Assembly: GCF_003206045.1 (NCBI RefSeq)
Contig: NZ_PZJM01000003.1
Location: forward strand, 464,303 to 528,302
Length of the DNA stretch: 64,000 nucleotides
Direction: 5' to 3'
Origin: Salinicola lusitanus
GTDB taxonomy: Bacteria; Pseudomonadota; Gammaproteobacteria; Pseudomonadales; Halomonadaceae
This document shows positions 25,978 through 35,764 of the stretch, one piece after another. The stretch's first letter is position 1. Each line of letters opens with the position of its first letter. The notes below the pieces were generated by a model. The model did no database searches. It was given only the letters and a program-made list of their open reading frames with translations, and was not told where the DNA came from. Position numbers and translations under genes: made by a program.

Positions 25978-26958
25978 ATGACGTTCAAGAAAACCCTGCT
26001 GGGAATCGCCTGCCTGGCATCACTGACGGTAGGCACCGCCCAAGCCGACTTCCCGAATCGGGATATCCGCGTCATCGTGCCGGCAGCCGCCGGCGGCGGT
26101 ACCGACGCCATCGTTCGCAAGGCCTCCAACATCGCCGAAGAGTCGCTGCCCGTCTCGATGTATGTCGAAAACGTGGAAGGCGGCATGACGGCAACCGGCC
26201 TGCTCCAGTTGATGAAAGCGCGCCCGGACGGGCAGACCATCGCCGCGATCACCTACGACAGCATCATCACGATCCCGTGGAAGAACATGCTGCCCGGCTT
26301 CGACATGGACAAGATGCGCATGATTGCGCGCATCACCAGCGAAGCCGATGCGATCACCGTGCCGGAAAACTCTCCTTACAAGACGCTGGATGACCTGATT
26401 GCCGCGGCCAAGGAAAAGCCCAACAGTATCCGCGTCGGCATCCAGAACATGGGGGCCAGAACCCATCTGACGCTGCTGCAGCTCCAGGAACAGACCGGCG
26501 CCAAGTTCAAGATCGTCTCCTACGACAACAGCGCAGCGTCGCAAAAGGAAGCCCTGCTCAACGGCGAAGTCGATGCCGTCGTCACCAGTCTCGGCGATCT
26601 GGCACCGCTGATCGAGTCCGGCCAGGCGCGCGGTCTGGTCGAATTTTCCGACACCCAGAATGAAGGCTTCCCCAACGTACCGCCGGTCACCGAGACCGAT
26701 ACCGGCCTCGATCTGCAGATGGGCAGCTTCATCATCATGGTGGCCCCGGCGCGTACGCCGGACGACGTGATCGAAAAGCTGGAAACGACCTATCACAAGG
26801 CTTACGAGAGCGACGAGTTCCAGCAGTGGCTGAAAAAGATCGGTGTGACACCCGCCTGGCTGGGAGCCGACGACGTGACCCAGTGGGCGAACGATACCCA
26901 GCAGCAGCTCTTCAACACCATGGACGATCTGGTCGACCAGGGCGTGCTGGAGAAATAA
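25978..26958 (+). CDS. tctC: Tripartite tricarboxylate transporter substrate-binding protein TctC
   Basis: A 326-residue Bug-family periplasmic receptor. A signal peptide ending near GTAQA is followed by DFPNRDIRVIVPAAAGGGTD, with EGGMTATGLLQLMKARPDG at the ligand site. The paralogue at 16924-17898 is clearly different, so the ligands probably differ. It opens a tctC-tctB-tctA operon with no adjacent metabolic gene on this strand to reveal the ligand. The start is the ATG after CAAGGA. Confidence 0.93.
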   Translation: MTFKKTLLGIACLASLTVGTAQADFPNRDIRVIVPAAAGGGTDAIVRKASNIAEESLPVSMYVENVEGGMTATGLLQLMKARPDGQTIAAITYDSIITIPWKNMLPGFDMDKMRMIARITSEADAITVPENSPYKTLDDLIAAAKEKPNSIRVGIQNMGARTHLTLLQLQEQTGAKFKIVSYDNSAASQKEALLNGEVDAVVTSLGDLAPLIESGQARGLVEFSDTQNEGFPNVPPVTETDTGLDLQMGSFIIMVAPARTPDDVIEKLETTYHKAYESDEFQQWLKKIGVTPAWLGADDVTQWANDTQQQLFNTMDDLVDQGVLEK

Positions 26959-27033
26959 GCCACCCTCATTCGATTCCACTCACTCTGCGCCATGCTTTAC
27001 GCATGGCGCAGAGTCGTCAATCCAGGGGTCTCC

Positions 27034-27594
27034 ATGTCTTCTGAACGCTCACTCAAACCTTCGTCTCACCCGTCGTCCCGACGCCCTACCCTGGGCGGTG
27101 AATTCTTCGTGCCGGCGGTGCTTGCGCTCATCACCCTGGTCTATCTGATCTCGGCGATCCAGCTCGGTCCGCCGATGAAGGCCGGCAACATGACCGCCTC
27201 GTTCTTCCCCATCGCGACCGCCATTCTGATGCTGGTCGCGCTGATCTGCGCCATGGTTCATGCGCTGCGCGGCAGGGCCAGAGCATCCGCCGAATCATCG
27301 TCCGTCGACACGGAAAGCCACGCTGAGATTCCCAGCGGTCGCCAGTACGCCGGGCTCTCCCTCGGCGCGATCGGCGTCATCGTGCTGACGGCAGGCTATC
27401 TGCTGGCGTTCGATCTGATCGGCTACTTCGTCGCGACGTTCGTCTACGTATTGCTGCTCTGCTGCCTGTTCGGCGGCGGCTTCCGCGATAAATGGCTGAC
27501 CAAGCTGGTCGCCGCCGTCGCCATCACCCTGGCGGGCTACCTGCTGTTCGAGGTCGTCTTCCAGGTCCGCCTGCCCACTCTCTGGAGTCAATGA
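27034..27594 (+). CDS. tctB: Tripartite tricarboxylate transporter small permease TctB
   Basis: A 186-residue membrane protein with hydrophobic helices near residues 24-44, 54-75, 108-128 and 131-178. A Ser-rich hydrophilic loop (RARASAESSSVDTESHAEIP) joins the two halves. It is identified by topology and operon position. It ends at the start of tctA. Confidence 0.87.
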   Translation: MSSERSLKPSSHPSSRRPTLGGEFFVPAVLALITLVYLISAIQLGPPMKAGNMTASFFPIATAILMLVALICAMVHALRGRARASAESSSVDTESHAEIPSGRQYAGLSLGAIGVIVLTAGYLLAFDLIGYFVATFVYVLLLCCLFGGGFRDKWLTKLVAAVAITLAGYLLFEVVFQVRLPTLWSQ

Positions 27595-27596
27595 TC

Positions 27597-29126
27597 ATGG
27601 ACGCGATCTCCGGGCTGCTGGGTGGCTTCGCCGCCCTCGCCAATCCCGAAACCCTGCTCTACATGATCGGGGGATTCCTGATCGGCACCTTCTTCGGCGC
27701 GGTGCCGGGGCTGACATCGGTACTGGCCATTGCCCTGCTGCTGCCGCTGACCTACAGCCTCGACGTGACCACGGCGCTGGTCGCCTGCGCCAGCATCTTC
27801 ATGGCCGGAATGTGCAGCGGCAGCATCACCGCCACCACCATCAACATTCCCGGGGCGCCCTCGTCGATGATGACCGCGCTGGAAGGTTACCCGATGCAGC
27901 AGCGCGGCGAGGGCGCCAAGGCGCTCGGCCATGCCGCACTGGGTTCGATGATCGGCGGTTCGCTGGGCGCCCTGCTGCTGATGGTGATGGCACCGCTGGC
28001 GGCGGACGTGGCCCTGCTGATCCGCACACCGGGCAAGTTCTCGCTGATCGCCTTTGCGCTGATCGTGATCATCATTTCCCAGCGCGGATCGATCACCAAG
28101 GGCATGATCGCGACCCTGTTCGGCGTCATGATCGCCACCATCGGCATCGACGTGGTCCAGCCGCTGGCCCGCTTCACCTTCGGCACCGGCGTGCTGGTTC
28201 AGGGCATCGACATGATGCCGCTGATCATCGGTACCTTCGCCATCAGCGAGCTACTGGTCCAAGCCGACAGCCGCAGCACCCGCACCGTCGACCCGAGCAT
28301 GATCAAGGCGGCCAAGGTGAGACGTCGCGATTTCATCCCGCCGCTCTCCGAGGTCCGCGAGATCGGCGCGCTGCGCTACCTGAAAAGCGCGGTCATCGGC
28401 TATGCGGTCGGCATTCTGCCCGGTGCCGGCGGCTCGATGGCGGCTTTCGTCTCCTACGCCGAATCGATGCGCTCCTCCAAGCACCCGGAGCGTTACGGCA
28501 AGGGCAACCCGGAAGGTATCGCGGCGGCAGAGTGCGCCAACAACTCGATGTGCGGCGGCGCGTTCGTGCCGATGCTGACGTTCGGCATCCCCGGCGATCC
28601 GACTACCGCCATCGTGCTCGGCGTGCTGGTGATCAACGGCCTCCAGCCCGGCCCGCAGTTCATGACCCAGCAGCTCGACCTGATCGCGCCGATGTTCGCC
28701 TCGCTGTTCGTCAGCGCCCTGATCCTGATTCCGCTGACCCTCTACCTGCTCGGCCCCTACTTTCTCAAGATCGTGTCGATACGCCGTGACGTGCTCTACT
28801 CGAGCATTGCCATCGTCGCACTGGTGGGCAGCTACGTTGCCACCTACTCCACGTTCCAGATGGCGCTGGCATTGGTGTTCGGCGTGTTGGCCTACTACCT
28901 GCGCAAGCAGAAGTATCCTACTGTCTGCCTGCTGCTGGGATTCGTGCTCGGTCCGAGCCTGGAGGAGTACTGCCGTCGAGCGCTTTCCATCAACGACGGT
29001 AACCCGCTGATCTTCTTCACCAGCCCGGATAGCCTCTTCTTCATCGCGCTGACCGCGGTGTTCTTCTACTTCATGGTGATCCGCAAACCCAAGGACCGAG
29101 GACTGGGAACGCCACCGGCGGGGTGA
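27597..29126 (+). CDS. tctA: Tripartite tricarboxylate transporter permease TctA
   Basis: A 509-residue polytopic permease with GAVPGLTSVLAIALLLPLTY, then GSITATTINIPGAPSSMMTA, LEGYPMQQRG and PGAGGSMAAFVSYAESMRSS, the hallmark loops of TctA. Two ATGs lie six bases apart; the second has GGAG at nine bases and is used, the first would overlap the tctB stop by ATGA. The stop is two bases from the convergent glycoside-hydrolase-like gene. Confidence 0.94.
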   Translation: MDAISGLLGGFAALANPETLLYMIGGFLIGTFFGAVPGLTSVLAIALLLPLTYSLDVTTALVACASIFMAGMCSGSITATTINIPGAPSSMMTALEGYPMQQRGEGAKALGHAALGSMIGGSLGALLLMVMAPLAADVALLIRTPGKFSLIAFALIVIIISQRGSITKGMIATLFGVMIATIGIDVVQPLARFTFGTGVLVQGIDMMPLIIGTFAISELLVQADSRSTRTVDPSMIKAAKVRRRDFIPPLSEVREIGALRYLKSAVIGYAVGILPGAGGSMAAFVSYAESMRSSKHPERYGKGNPEGIAAAECANNSMCGGAFVPMLTFGIPGDPTTAIVLGVLVINGLQPGPQFMTQQLDLIAPMFASLFVSALILIPLTLYLLGPYFLKIVSIRRDVLYSSIAIVALVGSYVATYSTFQMALALVFGVLAYYLRKQKYPTVCLLLGFVLGPSLEEYCRRALSINDGNPLIFFTSPDSLFFIALTAVFFYFMVIRKPKDRGLGTPPAG

Positions 29127-29128
29127 GG

Positions 29129-31030
29129 CTATCTCGAGAGCAGGCCGGAGAGTGGCACCAGGCCATGATCCGGCCTCGCCACGCCAGAGCTCCAGGGCGT
29201 CACGTCGACCGTCTGCGCGACTGCCATCGCCGCCATCAATGCCCCCCAGGAATAGAAGGAATCGGTATCGGGCTGATCGGTGATGGCGCCGGTTTCGGGG
29301 TGAAAGTTCTCGCCGCAGATTCGCTCCCGCCAGCCATCCTGGAACAGTCGCCAGCTCTTGTCGGCGAGTTCGCGGGCCTGCTCGTGAAATCCGGCGCGCA
29401 GCAAGCCACGCTGGGTCCAGAAGTTGAGTGTCGGCCAGACGCGCCCGCGCCAGTAGACGTTGTCCTGATAACTGGGGTCGTCTCGAGCCACCGAGGGCAA
29501 CCCCACGTCCCCCCCGAACTTCTCCCACGGGAGCAGGTAGTTGTTGACTAACGCAGTCGCCTGCTCCGAGGTGGCCGCCCCGGCGACGAGCGGATAGAAC
29601 GAAGTGGGCGCCAACTGGCGCACAAAGCTGCCACCCCGCAATCGATTGGCGAATACGCCGCGCTCGGCATCCCACAGCTGGTCGCGGATGCGGGCCACGT
29701 GATCGGCATGGCGTGCCCGCAGCCGTTTCGCCGTCGCCACCTCGCCGAGTCGATCCGCCATCGATATCAGCATCTCGTTATCCAGCGCCAGCAGGCTGTT
29801 GGCACCGACATCGAACGCCTGCAGCAGACCGGTGGCGGGATCGAACGGGGCATCGTCGTGGACCGGACTGTTGTCCATCGCCGACTCGTTCTTGGCGCCC
29901 AGCTTGGTACCCCGGTAGAGCCCTCGCCCGACCCCCGGGGTAGTGCCATAGGCCACCAGCCCGGCGCCAGCCAGTTCACGATGACGCCACCACCAGTCGA
30001 AGTTGGCCAGCAGCCTGGGAAACGCCCAGCGGATCAAGCCTTCATCCCCGCTGCGCTGGTAGAGATTCCAGACGACGTAGCCAAGAATCGGCAGTTGGCT
30101 GCGATCGATCCAGGCGTCGTTGCCGGTCACCAGACAGGGAAAATTACCCGCCTCGGTCTGAAACGAGAAGATCGCCGCCAGATTGTCCTTGGCGCCTTGA
30201 AGATCGATGTGTCCCCACAGCCAGGCATTGAAGGCGACGTCATCGAGCCAGACGCCGAAGCCGCCGAACTTCTGTGTGCTCCAGAAACGCGTCAAGCCGG
30301 TGTAGGGCCGACGATTGACGGCATCGTAGACATGGTTCCAGCGGATCACGTCATTGATCGCCTGCAGCGCCTGCTGCGCGCCGCCGGGCGGATGCGCATC
30401 GGCCAACGCCCAGTCTTCCCGGGGCAGCGCCGGTATGTCGATCGTGCCCTGCCGACAGACGATCCGCTGCCGGGGCATCTCTTCCAGGTTGAAGCGCAGT
30501 GCGGCGGTCGTGCCACTCTCGGCCCGGGAGCCGAGATAGAAATAGCCTCTGTCGAGGAACTCCTGGCGCACTGCGTCCAGGTCATCGTGAAAGGTCACGA
30601 GCAGAGGCGCGTGGGCTGCCCTGACCCGCAGCGAGCGATCACGCGGTGCGTCGGCCACGTCATTCCGGAGCTCACCGCTCCCCTCGTCGAAATGCCAGCG
30701 ACCGCCTCCGTGGACGACCAGGGCGACCCAGAATCGCAACCCCCACTCACCGGTCTCGCGAGTCTGCCACTCGATCTCGATACCGTCGACGTCGAAGCAA
30801 AACCGCCAGTCGAGCACCGTACCGTGGAACTCACTCCGCAGGCGCGCTTCCCCGCCGTCCAGCGAGCGCATGCCGAATCGCGTCTGCGAGGGAGTGAGCA
30901 GGGAAACCGCGTTCGCGCTGGCCGCGTAGAGCATCGGTGTCAAGCGAACGTTCAACTCCGGATGCACGAGTTCCGCCGGACGATCCGGATTCCACGTCCC
31001 CCAACCGAGATTTCGCCGCCCCTCGCTCAT
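29129..31030 (-). CDS. MGH1/GH63-like (alpha/alpha)6-barrel glycoside hydrolase
   Basis: A 633-residue soluble protein. The N-terminal third is a beta-sandwich-like domain; the C-terminal part is an (alpha/alpha)6 barrel with WLDDVAFNAWLWGHIDLQ, then YQDNVYWRGRVWPTLNFW and DSFYSWGALMAAMA, as in GH63 and related glucosidases acting on small glucosides or oligosaccharides. No signal peptide. The start overlaps the stop of the upstream ABC ATPase by ATGA, so it is the last gene of the importer operon and probably cleaves an imported or derived glycoside. Glucosylglycerate or mannosylglycerate hydrolase activity is possible but not shown. Confidence 0.75.
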   Translation of the reverse strand: MSEGRRNLGWGTWNPDRPAELVHPELNVRLTPMLYAASANAVSLLTPSQTRFGMRSLDGGEARLRSEFHGTVLDWRFCFDVDGIEIEWQTRETGEWGLRFWVALVVHGGGRWHFDEGSGELRNDVADAPRDRSLRVRAAHAPLLVTFHDDLDAVRQEFLDRGYFYLGSRAESGTTAALRFNLEEMPRQRIVCRQGTIDIPALPREDWALADAHPPGGAQQALQAINDVIRWNHVYDAVNRRPYTGLTRFWSTQKFGGFGVWLDDVAFNAWLWGHIDLQGAKDNLAAIFSFQTEAGNFPCLVTGNDAWIDRSQLPILGYVVWNLYQRSGDEGLIRWAFPRLLANFDWWWRHRELAGAGLVAYGTTPGVGRGLYRGTKLGAKNESAMDNSPVHDDAPFDPATGLLQAFDVGANSLLALDNEMLISMADRLGEVATAKRLRARHADHVARIRDQLWDAERGVFANRLRGGSFVRQLAPTSFYPLVAGAATSEQATALVNNYLLPWEKFGGDVGLPSVARDDPSYQDNVYWRGRVWPTLNFWTQRGLLRAGFHEQARELADKSWRLFQDGWRERICGENFHPETGAITDQPDTDSFYSWGALMAAMAVAQTVDVTPWSSGVARPDHGLVPLSGLLSR

Positions 31031-32082
31031 GCTTCGACCGGAATGGTATCCGCCACGCGCCATGTCAGCCGCACTCGCTGGCCTGGTTGTAGCTCGGCCG
31101 TGGCGCGGTTCTGGGCGAAGACACGCAGATGAATGTCATTACGGCGCAGCAGATAACTCAGGCTGTTACCGGCGAAGATGATCTCCTGAAGCTCCGCCTC
31201 GAGGAGATTGTGGTCGGCAAGAGGGGGCTCCCCCTCCTCGGCGATCGCCATTTTTTCCGGGCGTACCGCACAGGTGGCTTTGCCGACGCCGGTCAAGGGT
31301 GCGGTAGCGCGCAGCCTCGTGCCGTCGGAAAGCGCCAGCTCGCCGTCGTCGACATCACCTTCGAACAGGTTGGCATCGCCCAGGAAAGTCGCGGCGAAGG
31401 CTGTCGCCGGGCGCTCGTAGAGTTCTCGCGGCGGCCCTTCCTGCAGCAGTTTGCCATCCTTGAGCACCCCGACCTTGTCGCTCAGCGTCAAGGCCTCCTC
31501 CTGATCGTGGGTCACGAAGATCGTGGTGATGCCCACTTCGCGCTGAATACGCTTCAGCTCGACCTGCATTCCGAGGCGCAGCGCCTTGTCGAGCGCGCTG
31601 AGCGGTTCATCGAGCAGCAGCACCCGAGGACGGAAGACGATGGCGCGCGCCAAGGCCACACGCTGGCGCTGGCCGCCGGAGAGCTGGTGCGGTTTACGCT
31701 CGTCGTAGCCGGAGAGCCTGACCAGTTCCAGCGCCTCGCCGACTCGCGCCTTGATCTCGGGCTTCGGCGTGCTGCGCACCATCAGTCCGAAGGCGACGTT
31801 GTCGAACACGCTCATGTTGGGGAACAGCGCGTAGTTCTGGAACATCATGCCGATATTGCGCTTCTCCACCGGCAGCGACTCGACCGCTTCACCACCGATC
31901 AGAATCTCGCCACTGTCCGGAAAGCTGAAGCCAGCGATCTGGCGCAGCAGGGTCGTCTTGCCGCTGCCGGAGGGCCCAAGCAGGGCATAGAAGCCGCCGT
32001 CGGCGAATTCGATCGAGACGTCGTCCAGCGCCTGAAACTCGCCGAAGGACTTGTTGACATGGGATACGGTGACAGATGCCAT
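31027..32082 (-). CDS. ABC transporter ATP-binding protein, PotA/spermidine-putrescine type
   Basis: A 351-residue ATPase. Walker A GPSGSGKTT, Q loop MMFQNYALFPNMSV, signature LSGGQRQRVALARAI, Walker B VLLLDEPLSALD and the switch His in FVTHDQEEAL are all intact. A C-terminal TOBE domain follows (CAVRPEKMAI, then VRLTWRVADTIPVEA). It belongs to the polyamine/opine/iron type of importer. The start shares one base with the preceding permease stop. The PotD-like receptor does not prove that a polyamine is the ligand. Confidence 0.93.
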   Translation of the reverse strand: MASVTVSHVNKSFGEFQALDDVSIEFADGGFYALLGPSGSGKTTLLRQIAGFSFPDSGEILIGGEAVESLPVEKRNIGMMFQNYALFPNMSVFDNVAFGLMVRSTPKPEIKARVGEALELVRLSGYDERKPHQLSGGQRQRVALARAIVFRPRVLLLDEPLSALDKALRLGMQVELKRIQREVGITTIFVTHDQEEALTLSDKVGVLKDGKLLQEGPPRELYERPATAFAATFLGDANLFEGDVDDGELALSDGTRLRATAPLTGVGKATCAVRPEKMAIAEEGEPPLADHNLLEAELQEIIFAGNSLSYLLRRNDIHLRVFAQNRATAELQPGQRVRLTWRVADTIPVEA

Positions 32083-32867
32083 CAGCGATCGCCTCCAAAA
32101 CGGTAGAAACGGGACACGATCACCAGCAGGGTGATGGAGAAGGCGATCACGAGCGTGGAGATGGCGTTGATCTCCGGCGTGAACCCTTTCTTGATCGCGG
32201 TATAGATCTCTACCGGTAGCGTGCTGACACCCGGCACCGACAGAAAGTAGGAGATCACGAACTGATCGAACGATACCGCAAACGCAAACAGGGCTCCCGC
32301 GATGAACCCCGGAGCCAGATAAGGCAGGGTCACGTGGCGTATGACCTGCCACGGATTCGCCCCCAGTGAGCGAGCGGCCGCCTCCAGGTCGGGGTCGAAC
32401 CCCTTGATGCGTGCCGAGACGACGATGATCACGTAAGGCAGTGCCAGTGCCACATGCCCCAGGATCATGGCGTGCAAGCCGCGCCCGATGCCGCTCCAGA
32501 AAAAGAACAGCAACATCGCGGTACCGGTGATCAACCACGGAATCGCGATCGGCGGAAACAGCGCAGCCTGCAGCACCTTCTTGAAGCGAAAGTCATAGCG
32601 GAAGAAGGCGATCGATGCCGCCGTTCCCAGCACGCTGGCGATCACCGTGGTCGCCAGCGCCACCAGGAGGCTGTTGCGCGTGGACTCCAGCAGTCGAGTG
32701 TTGTGGGCCAGCTTGACATACCAGTCGAAGGTCCAATCGATGGGCAGCATGTAGAACTGTGACGAATTGAAGGACATCGCGGCCATCACCAGGATCGGCA
32801 GGTAGAGAAACGCCAGCACCAGGCCGAGATAGATCCGCGCCAGCATGTTGGTCGGCCGGGCTTTCAT
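32082..32867 (-). CDS. ABC transporter permease, PotC type
   Basis: A 261-residue membrane protein with about six helices and the cytoplasmic EAA loop (LEAAARSLGANPWQVIRHVTLP). The opening LARIYLGLVLAFLYLPILVM is typical of PotC. It overlaps the PotB-like gene by four bases and the ATPase by one, indicating tight co-translation. Confidence 0.92.
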   Translation of the reverse strand: MKARPTNMLARIYLGLVLAFLYLPILVMAAMSFNSSQFYMLPIDWTFDWYVKLAHNTRLLESTRNSLLVALATTVIASVLGTAASIAFFRYDFRFKKVLQAALFPPIAIPWLITGTAMLLFFFWSGIGRGLHAMILGHVALALPYVIIVVSARIKGFDPDLEAAARSLGANPWQVIRHVTLPYLAPGFIAGALFAFAVSFDQFVISYFLSVPGVSTLPVEIYTAIKKGFTPEINAISTLVIAFSITLLVIVSRFYRFGGDR

Positions 32868-33751
32868 GATGCCCTCCTCAGAATCGGCTGGAAGATGGCG
32901 AAGATGATCAGTACGCAGGCCAGCAGGATGAACGACAGTGCCGCTCCCAACGGCCAGTTGAAGACCGAGGTGAACTGGTCCTCGATCACCGTGCCCAGAA
33001 AGGTGCCCTCGCGACCTCCGAGGATCCTCGGCTCCATGAAGGAGCCGATCACCGGCACAAAAATCAGCACGGCGCCGGCGACGATTCCTGGCATGGAGAG
33101 CGGCAGGATGATACGTCGCAGCACGGTCAGACGACTCGCGCCCATCGAGCGCGCGGCATCGATCAGATCGTCATCGATGGTCGACAGCGAGATGTAGCAG
33201 GTCAGGATCATGTAGGGCAGGTAAGAGTGGACCAGCCCGATCACCACCGCCTCGTAGGTGAACATCAGCCGGAGCGAGCCGAACCCCGGGATCAGCCAGT
33301 CGAGCAGGCTTTCCAGGATACCGTTGCCGCGCAGCACCATGGTCCACGAGAAGACCCGGATCAGCGCGTTGCTCCAGAACGGGATGATCACCATCAGAAA
33401 CAGGGCCTCGCGCCAGCGCCCCTTGATGGTCTTGGCCAGCACGTAGGCGCAGGGAAAGCCGATCAGAAAGCACCACAACGCCACCTCGAAGCCGAGCCTG
33501 AGCGAGCGCAGCATCAGCGTGCGATAGAAGTCTTCCTGGAAAAACGCCGCATAATTGGACAGCGTGACCTGCCAGTCGCGTCCCGGTAGCGGCACGTCAC
33601 TCAGGAAGCTGAAGTAGAACATCGCTGCCAGCGGCAGGAGGATGGTGACGATCAGCCACAGATAGGCCGGCCCCGTCAGCCCCAGAATGCTCTTGGCATT
33701 GGAGGGCTGTCGGCGGCGTGTCGGCGAACGCTTGGTGTCGGAAACAGCCAT
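32864..33751 (-). CDS. ABC transporter permease, PotB type
   Basis: A 295-residue inner-membrane permease with an N-terminal positively charged tail, about six helices and an EAA loop (IDAARSMGASRLTVLRRIIL). The segment PFWSNALIRVFSWTMVLRGNG is characteristic of PotB. It forms a heterodimeric channel with the downstream PotC-like protein. Confidence 0.92.
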   Translation of the reverse strand: MAVSDTKRSPTRRRQPSNAKSILGLTGPAYLWLIVTILLPLAAMFYFSFLSDVPLPGRDWQVTLSNYAAFFQEDFYRTLMLRSLRLGFEVALWCFLIGFPCAYVLAKTIKGRWREALFLMVIIPFWSNALIRVFSWTMVLRGNGILESLLDWLIPGFGSLRLMFTYEAVVIGLVHSYLPYMILTCYISLSTIDDDLIDAARSMGASRLTVLRRIILPLSMPGIVAGAVLIFVPVIGSFMEPRILGGREGTFLGTVIEDQFTSVFNWPLGAALSFILLACVLIIFAIFQPILRRAS

Positions 33752-33760
33752 CGCCCCGAA

Positions 33761-34822
33761 TTACTCCTGGTAGAAGGTCTTGGTTTCCTGCCACACCTCG
33801 AGCATCTTCTCGCGCGTCGCATCGCTCATCGGCCCCATGAAGGGAAGAGTGTTGACCGTCTTGAGCTCCTCGATCAGCGTCTTGTTGAAGGCGCCATCGG
33901 GTAGCTGGGCGACGGCCTTCTCATTAGCGGAGATGGGCGCCCCCACCTCGGTATCCCACTGCACGTAGAACTCAGGATCGATCATCCAGTCGATGAACTG
34001 CTTGGCAGCCTCGGGATGAGGCGCATCCGTCGGCAGCGAGAGCCCGTCGAGCCAAGCGATGGCGCCTTCACGGGGCACGATGAACTCGATGGGAAGACCG
34101 AAGTTATTCTTCGAGCGCGCCGCCGATCCACTCCAGTAAGTCGCCAGATCGAATTCACCGGAGGCCATGTACTGGTTCCACTCGTTCTCGGAGTTCCAGA
34201 AAGTCCGAATCTGCGGTTTGAGTGCGTGGAGACGCTCACGAATGAGGTCGTAATCGCTGGGGTCATTGATGTCCTGACCGGTCGCCAGTGCTGCGAACTG
34301 GCAGGATTCGACCGCGTCGTCACGCCAGCCCAGGCGTCCCGCATGCGCCGGGTTCCACAGCTCCATGATGGAATTCGGCTTGGCGTCGAAAGCGCCGGTA
34401 TTGATGGCAAACGACGTCACGCCCCAAAGCCAGGCGACGCCGAACAGCTTGCCGTCGTGCAGGAGGTTGGAGTTCCGGGCGAGTCGTGGCTGCAGACCGT
34501 CGCTGTGCGGGAAGTCGGCCAGATCGAGGGGCTGGATCAGCCCCTCCCTCGCCGCCTGCTGAGTGTAGGCGGAATTGACCAGGACCACGTCGTAGGTGCC
34601 GGGGTTGGTACGCAGCTTGGTCAGCATCTCCTGCTCGGAGTTGAAGTACTCGTGCGCGACTGTGTTGCCGGTGGCCTTCTCGAACTGTTCGAGCGACCAA
34701 TCCTCGTCGGTGCCATACCCCTGCCAGTTGAGCACGCGGATCGTGTCCGCCTGGGCCAGGCCCGTGGCCGTGGAGAGAGCCGCGACGAGCGCGATGGAAC
34801 GAATGAAGCCATACCCTTTCAT
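33761..34822 (-). CDS. ABC transporter substrate-binding protein, PotD-like
   Basis: A 353-residue periplasmic receptor with a signal peptide ending near GLAQA. TIRVLNWQGYGTDEDWSLEQ is the PotD/family-1 opening, and VAWLWGVTSFAINT follows further on. Conserved aromatic residues fit binding of a cationic or polyhydroxy ligand. It is the first gene of the leftward importer operon, divergent from a GntR regulator across about 230 bases. Confidence 0.92.
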   Translation of the reverse strand: MKGYGFIRSIALVAALSTATGLAQADTIRVLNWQGYGTDEDWSLEQFEKATGNTVAHEYFNSEQEMLTKLRTNPGTYDVVLVNSAYTQQAAREGLIQPLDLADFPHSDGLQPRLARNSNLLHDGKLFGVAWLWGVTSFAINTGAFDAKPNSIMELWNPAHAGRLGWRDDAVESCQFAALATGQDINDPSDYDLIRERLHALKPQIRTFWNSENEWNQYMASGEFDLATYWSGSAARSKNNFGLPIEFIVPREGAIAWLDGLSLPTDAPHPEAAKQFIDWMIDPEFYVQWDTEVGAPISANEKAVAQLPDGAFNKTLIEELKTVNTLPFMGPMSDATREKMLEVWQETKTFYQE

Positions 34823-35054
34823 GGTGTTGCCCCCTGTTTATCGGATTGTTATTTCGGCTACCGCCAACGTCGTCGCACCCGTTTTCACCGCCCGCCTTGC
34901 ACCGTCTCAAGGCCCCTTCTGAAGTCGCCTTGACGTGATCTCCCGCACCATCGCGGCAGGCTGAAAGCGTGCTTCATTGCACTCGCTGCGTCGCGTTGTC
35001 GCCGCTGACGCAAAGTGCTTGATCGACGTTCCGCTTCACTGTACAAGACTAAAC

Positions 35055-35762
35055 ATGCACAAACCTGTTCGATTTGACAAGAAGCAACGCGTCATCGACG
35101 AGTTGACTCGAAGGATTCACAGCGGCCGATTGCGTCGCGGCAAGCGTCTGCCTGGCGAACACCAGTTGGCCGAAGAACTCGAGGTCAGCCGCGGTACCCT
35201 GCGTGAGGCCTTGCTGGAGCTCAAGCGGCAGTCCTACATCGCAACGCAGACCGGCGTCGGCTCCATCGTGACCTACGATGGCGTCGAAATAGACCCGCAA
35301 CGCGGCTGGGCCCAGGCACTGGCCGAAACCGGAGCCGACCTCCAGGTCGAGATGCTGCGATTGGCGACGATCGAAGAGGCCGACTTGCAGACCCGCTTTG
35401 GGGTCGAGCGCTTCATCGCCGTCGATCGCCGCCGCTCCACCCGCGACGGGCTGTTCGTCTCGCTGGAGCGCTCACGGGTCCCTGCCCTGCCCGCGCTGAT
35501 CGACCTGCCCGCACGCGGCTTGGTCGATGATTCACTGACCGCGACGCTCAGGGCCGCCGGGCTCGAAGTGACGCGCGGCGAACAGAGCGTCGATATCGCC
35601 TATCTGGACGCAGAAAGCGCCAACCTGCTCACCCGTGACATCGGCACGCCAGTGCTGCGTTCGACGCGAACCACGTTCAATCAGCAGGGTTCATTGGTCG
35701 AGCACGTGGTGAGCTTGCTCGATCCTGACCATTTTCGATTACATTTGCATTTTGGAACCTGA
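35055..35762 (+). CDS. GntR-family (UTRA-type) transcriptional regulator, YegW-like
   Basis: A 235-residue regulator. The N-terminal winged helix (LPGEHQLAEELEVSRGTLRE, then ALLELKRQSYIATQTGVGS) is joined to a UTRA effector domain ending DPDHFRLHLHFGT. The ATG used has no clear ribosome site; a palindromic TGTACA lies 14 bases upstream and could be part of an autoregulatory operator. It is the first gene of the regulator / ADP-ribosylglycohydrolase / PfkB-kinase operon and is divergent from the importer, so it probably controls both. Confidence 0.87.
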   Translation: MHKPVRFDKKQRVIDELTRRIHSGRLRRGKRLPGEHQLAEELEVSRGTLREALLELKRQSYIATQTGVGSIVTYDGVEIDPQRGWAQALAETGADLQVEMLRLATIEEADLQTRFGVERFIAVDRRRSTRDGLFVSLERSRVPALPALIDLPARGLVDDSLTATLRAAGLEVTRGEQSVDIAYLDAESANLLTRDIGTPVLRSTRTTFNQQGSLVEHVVSLLDPDHFRLHLHFGT

Positions 35763-35764
35763 CC

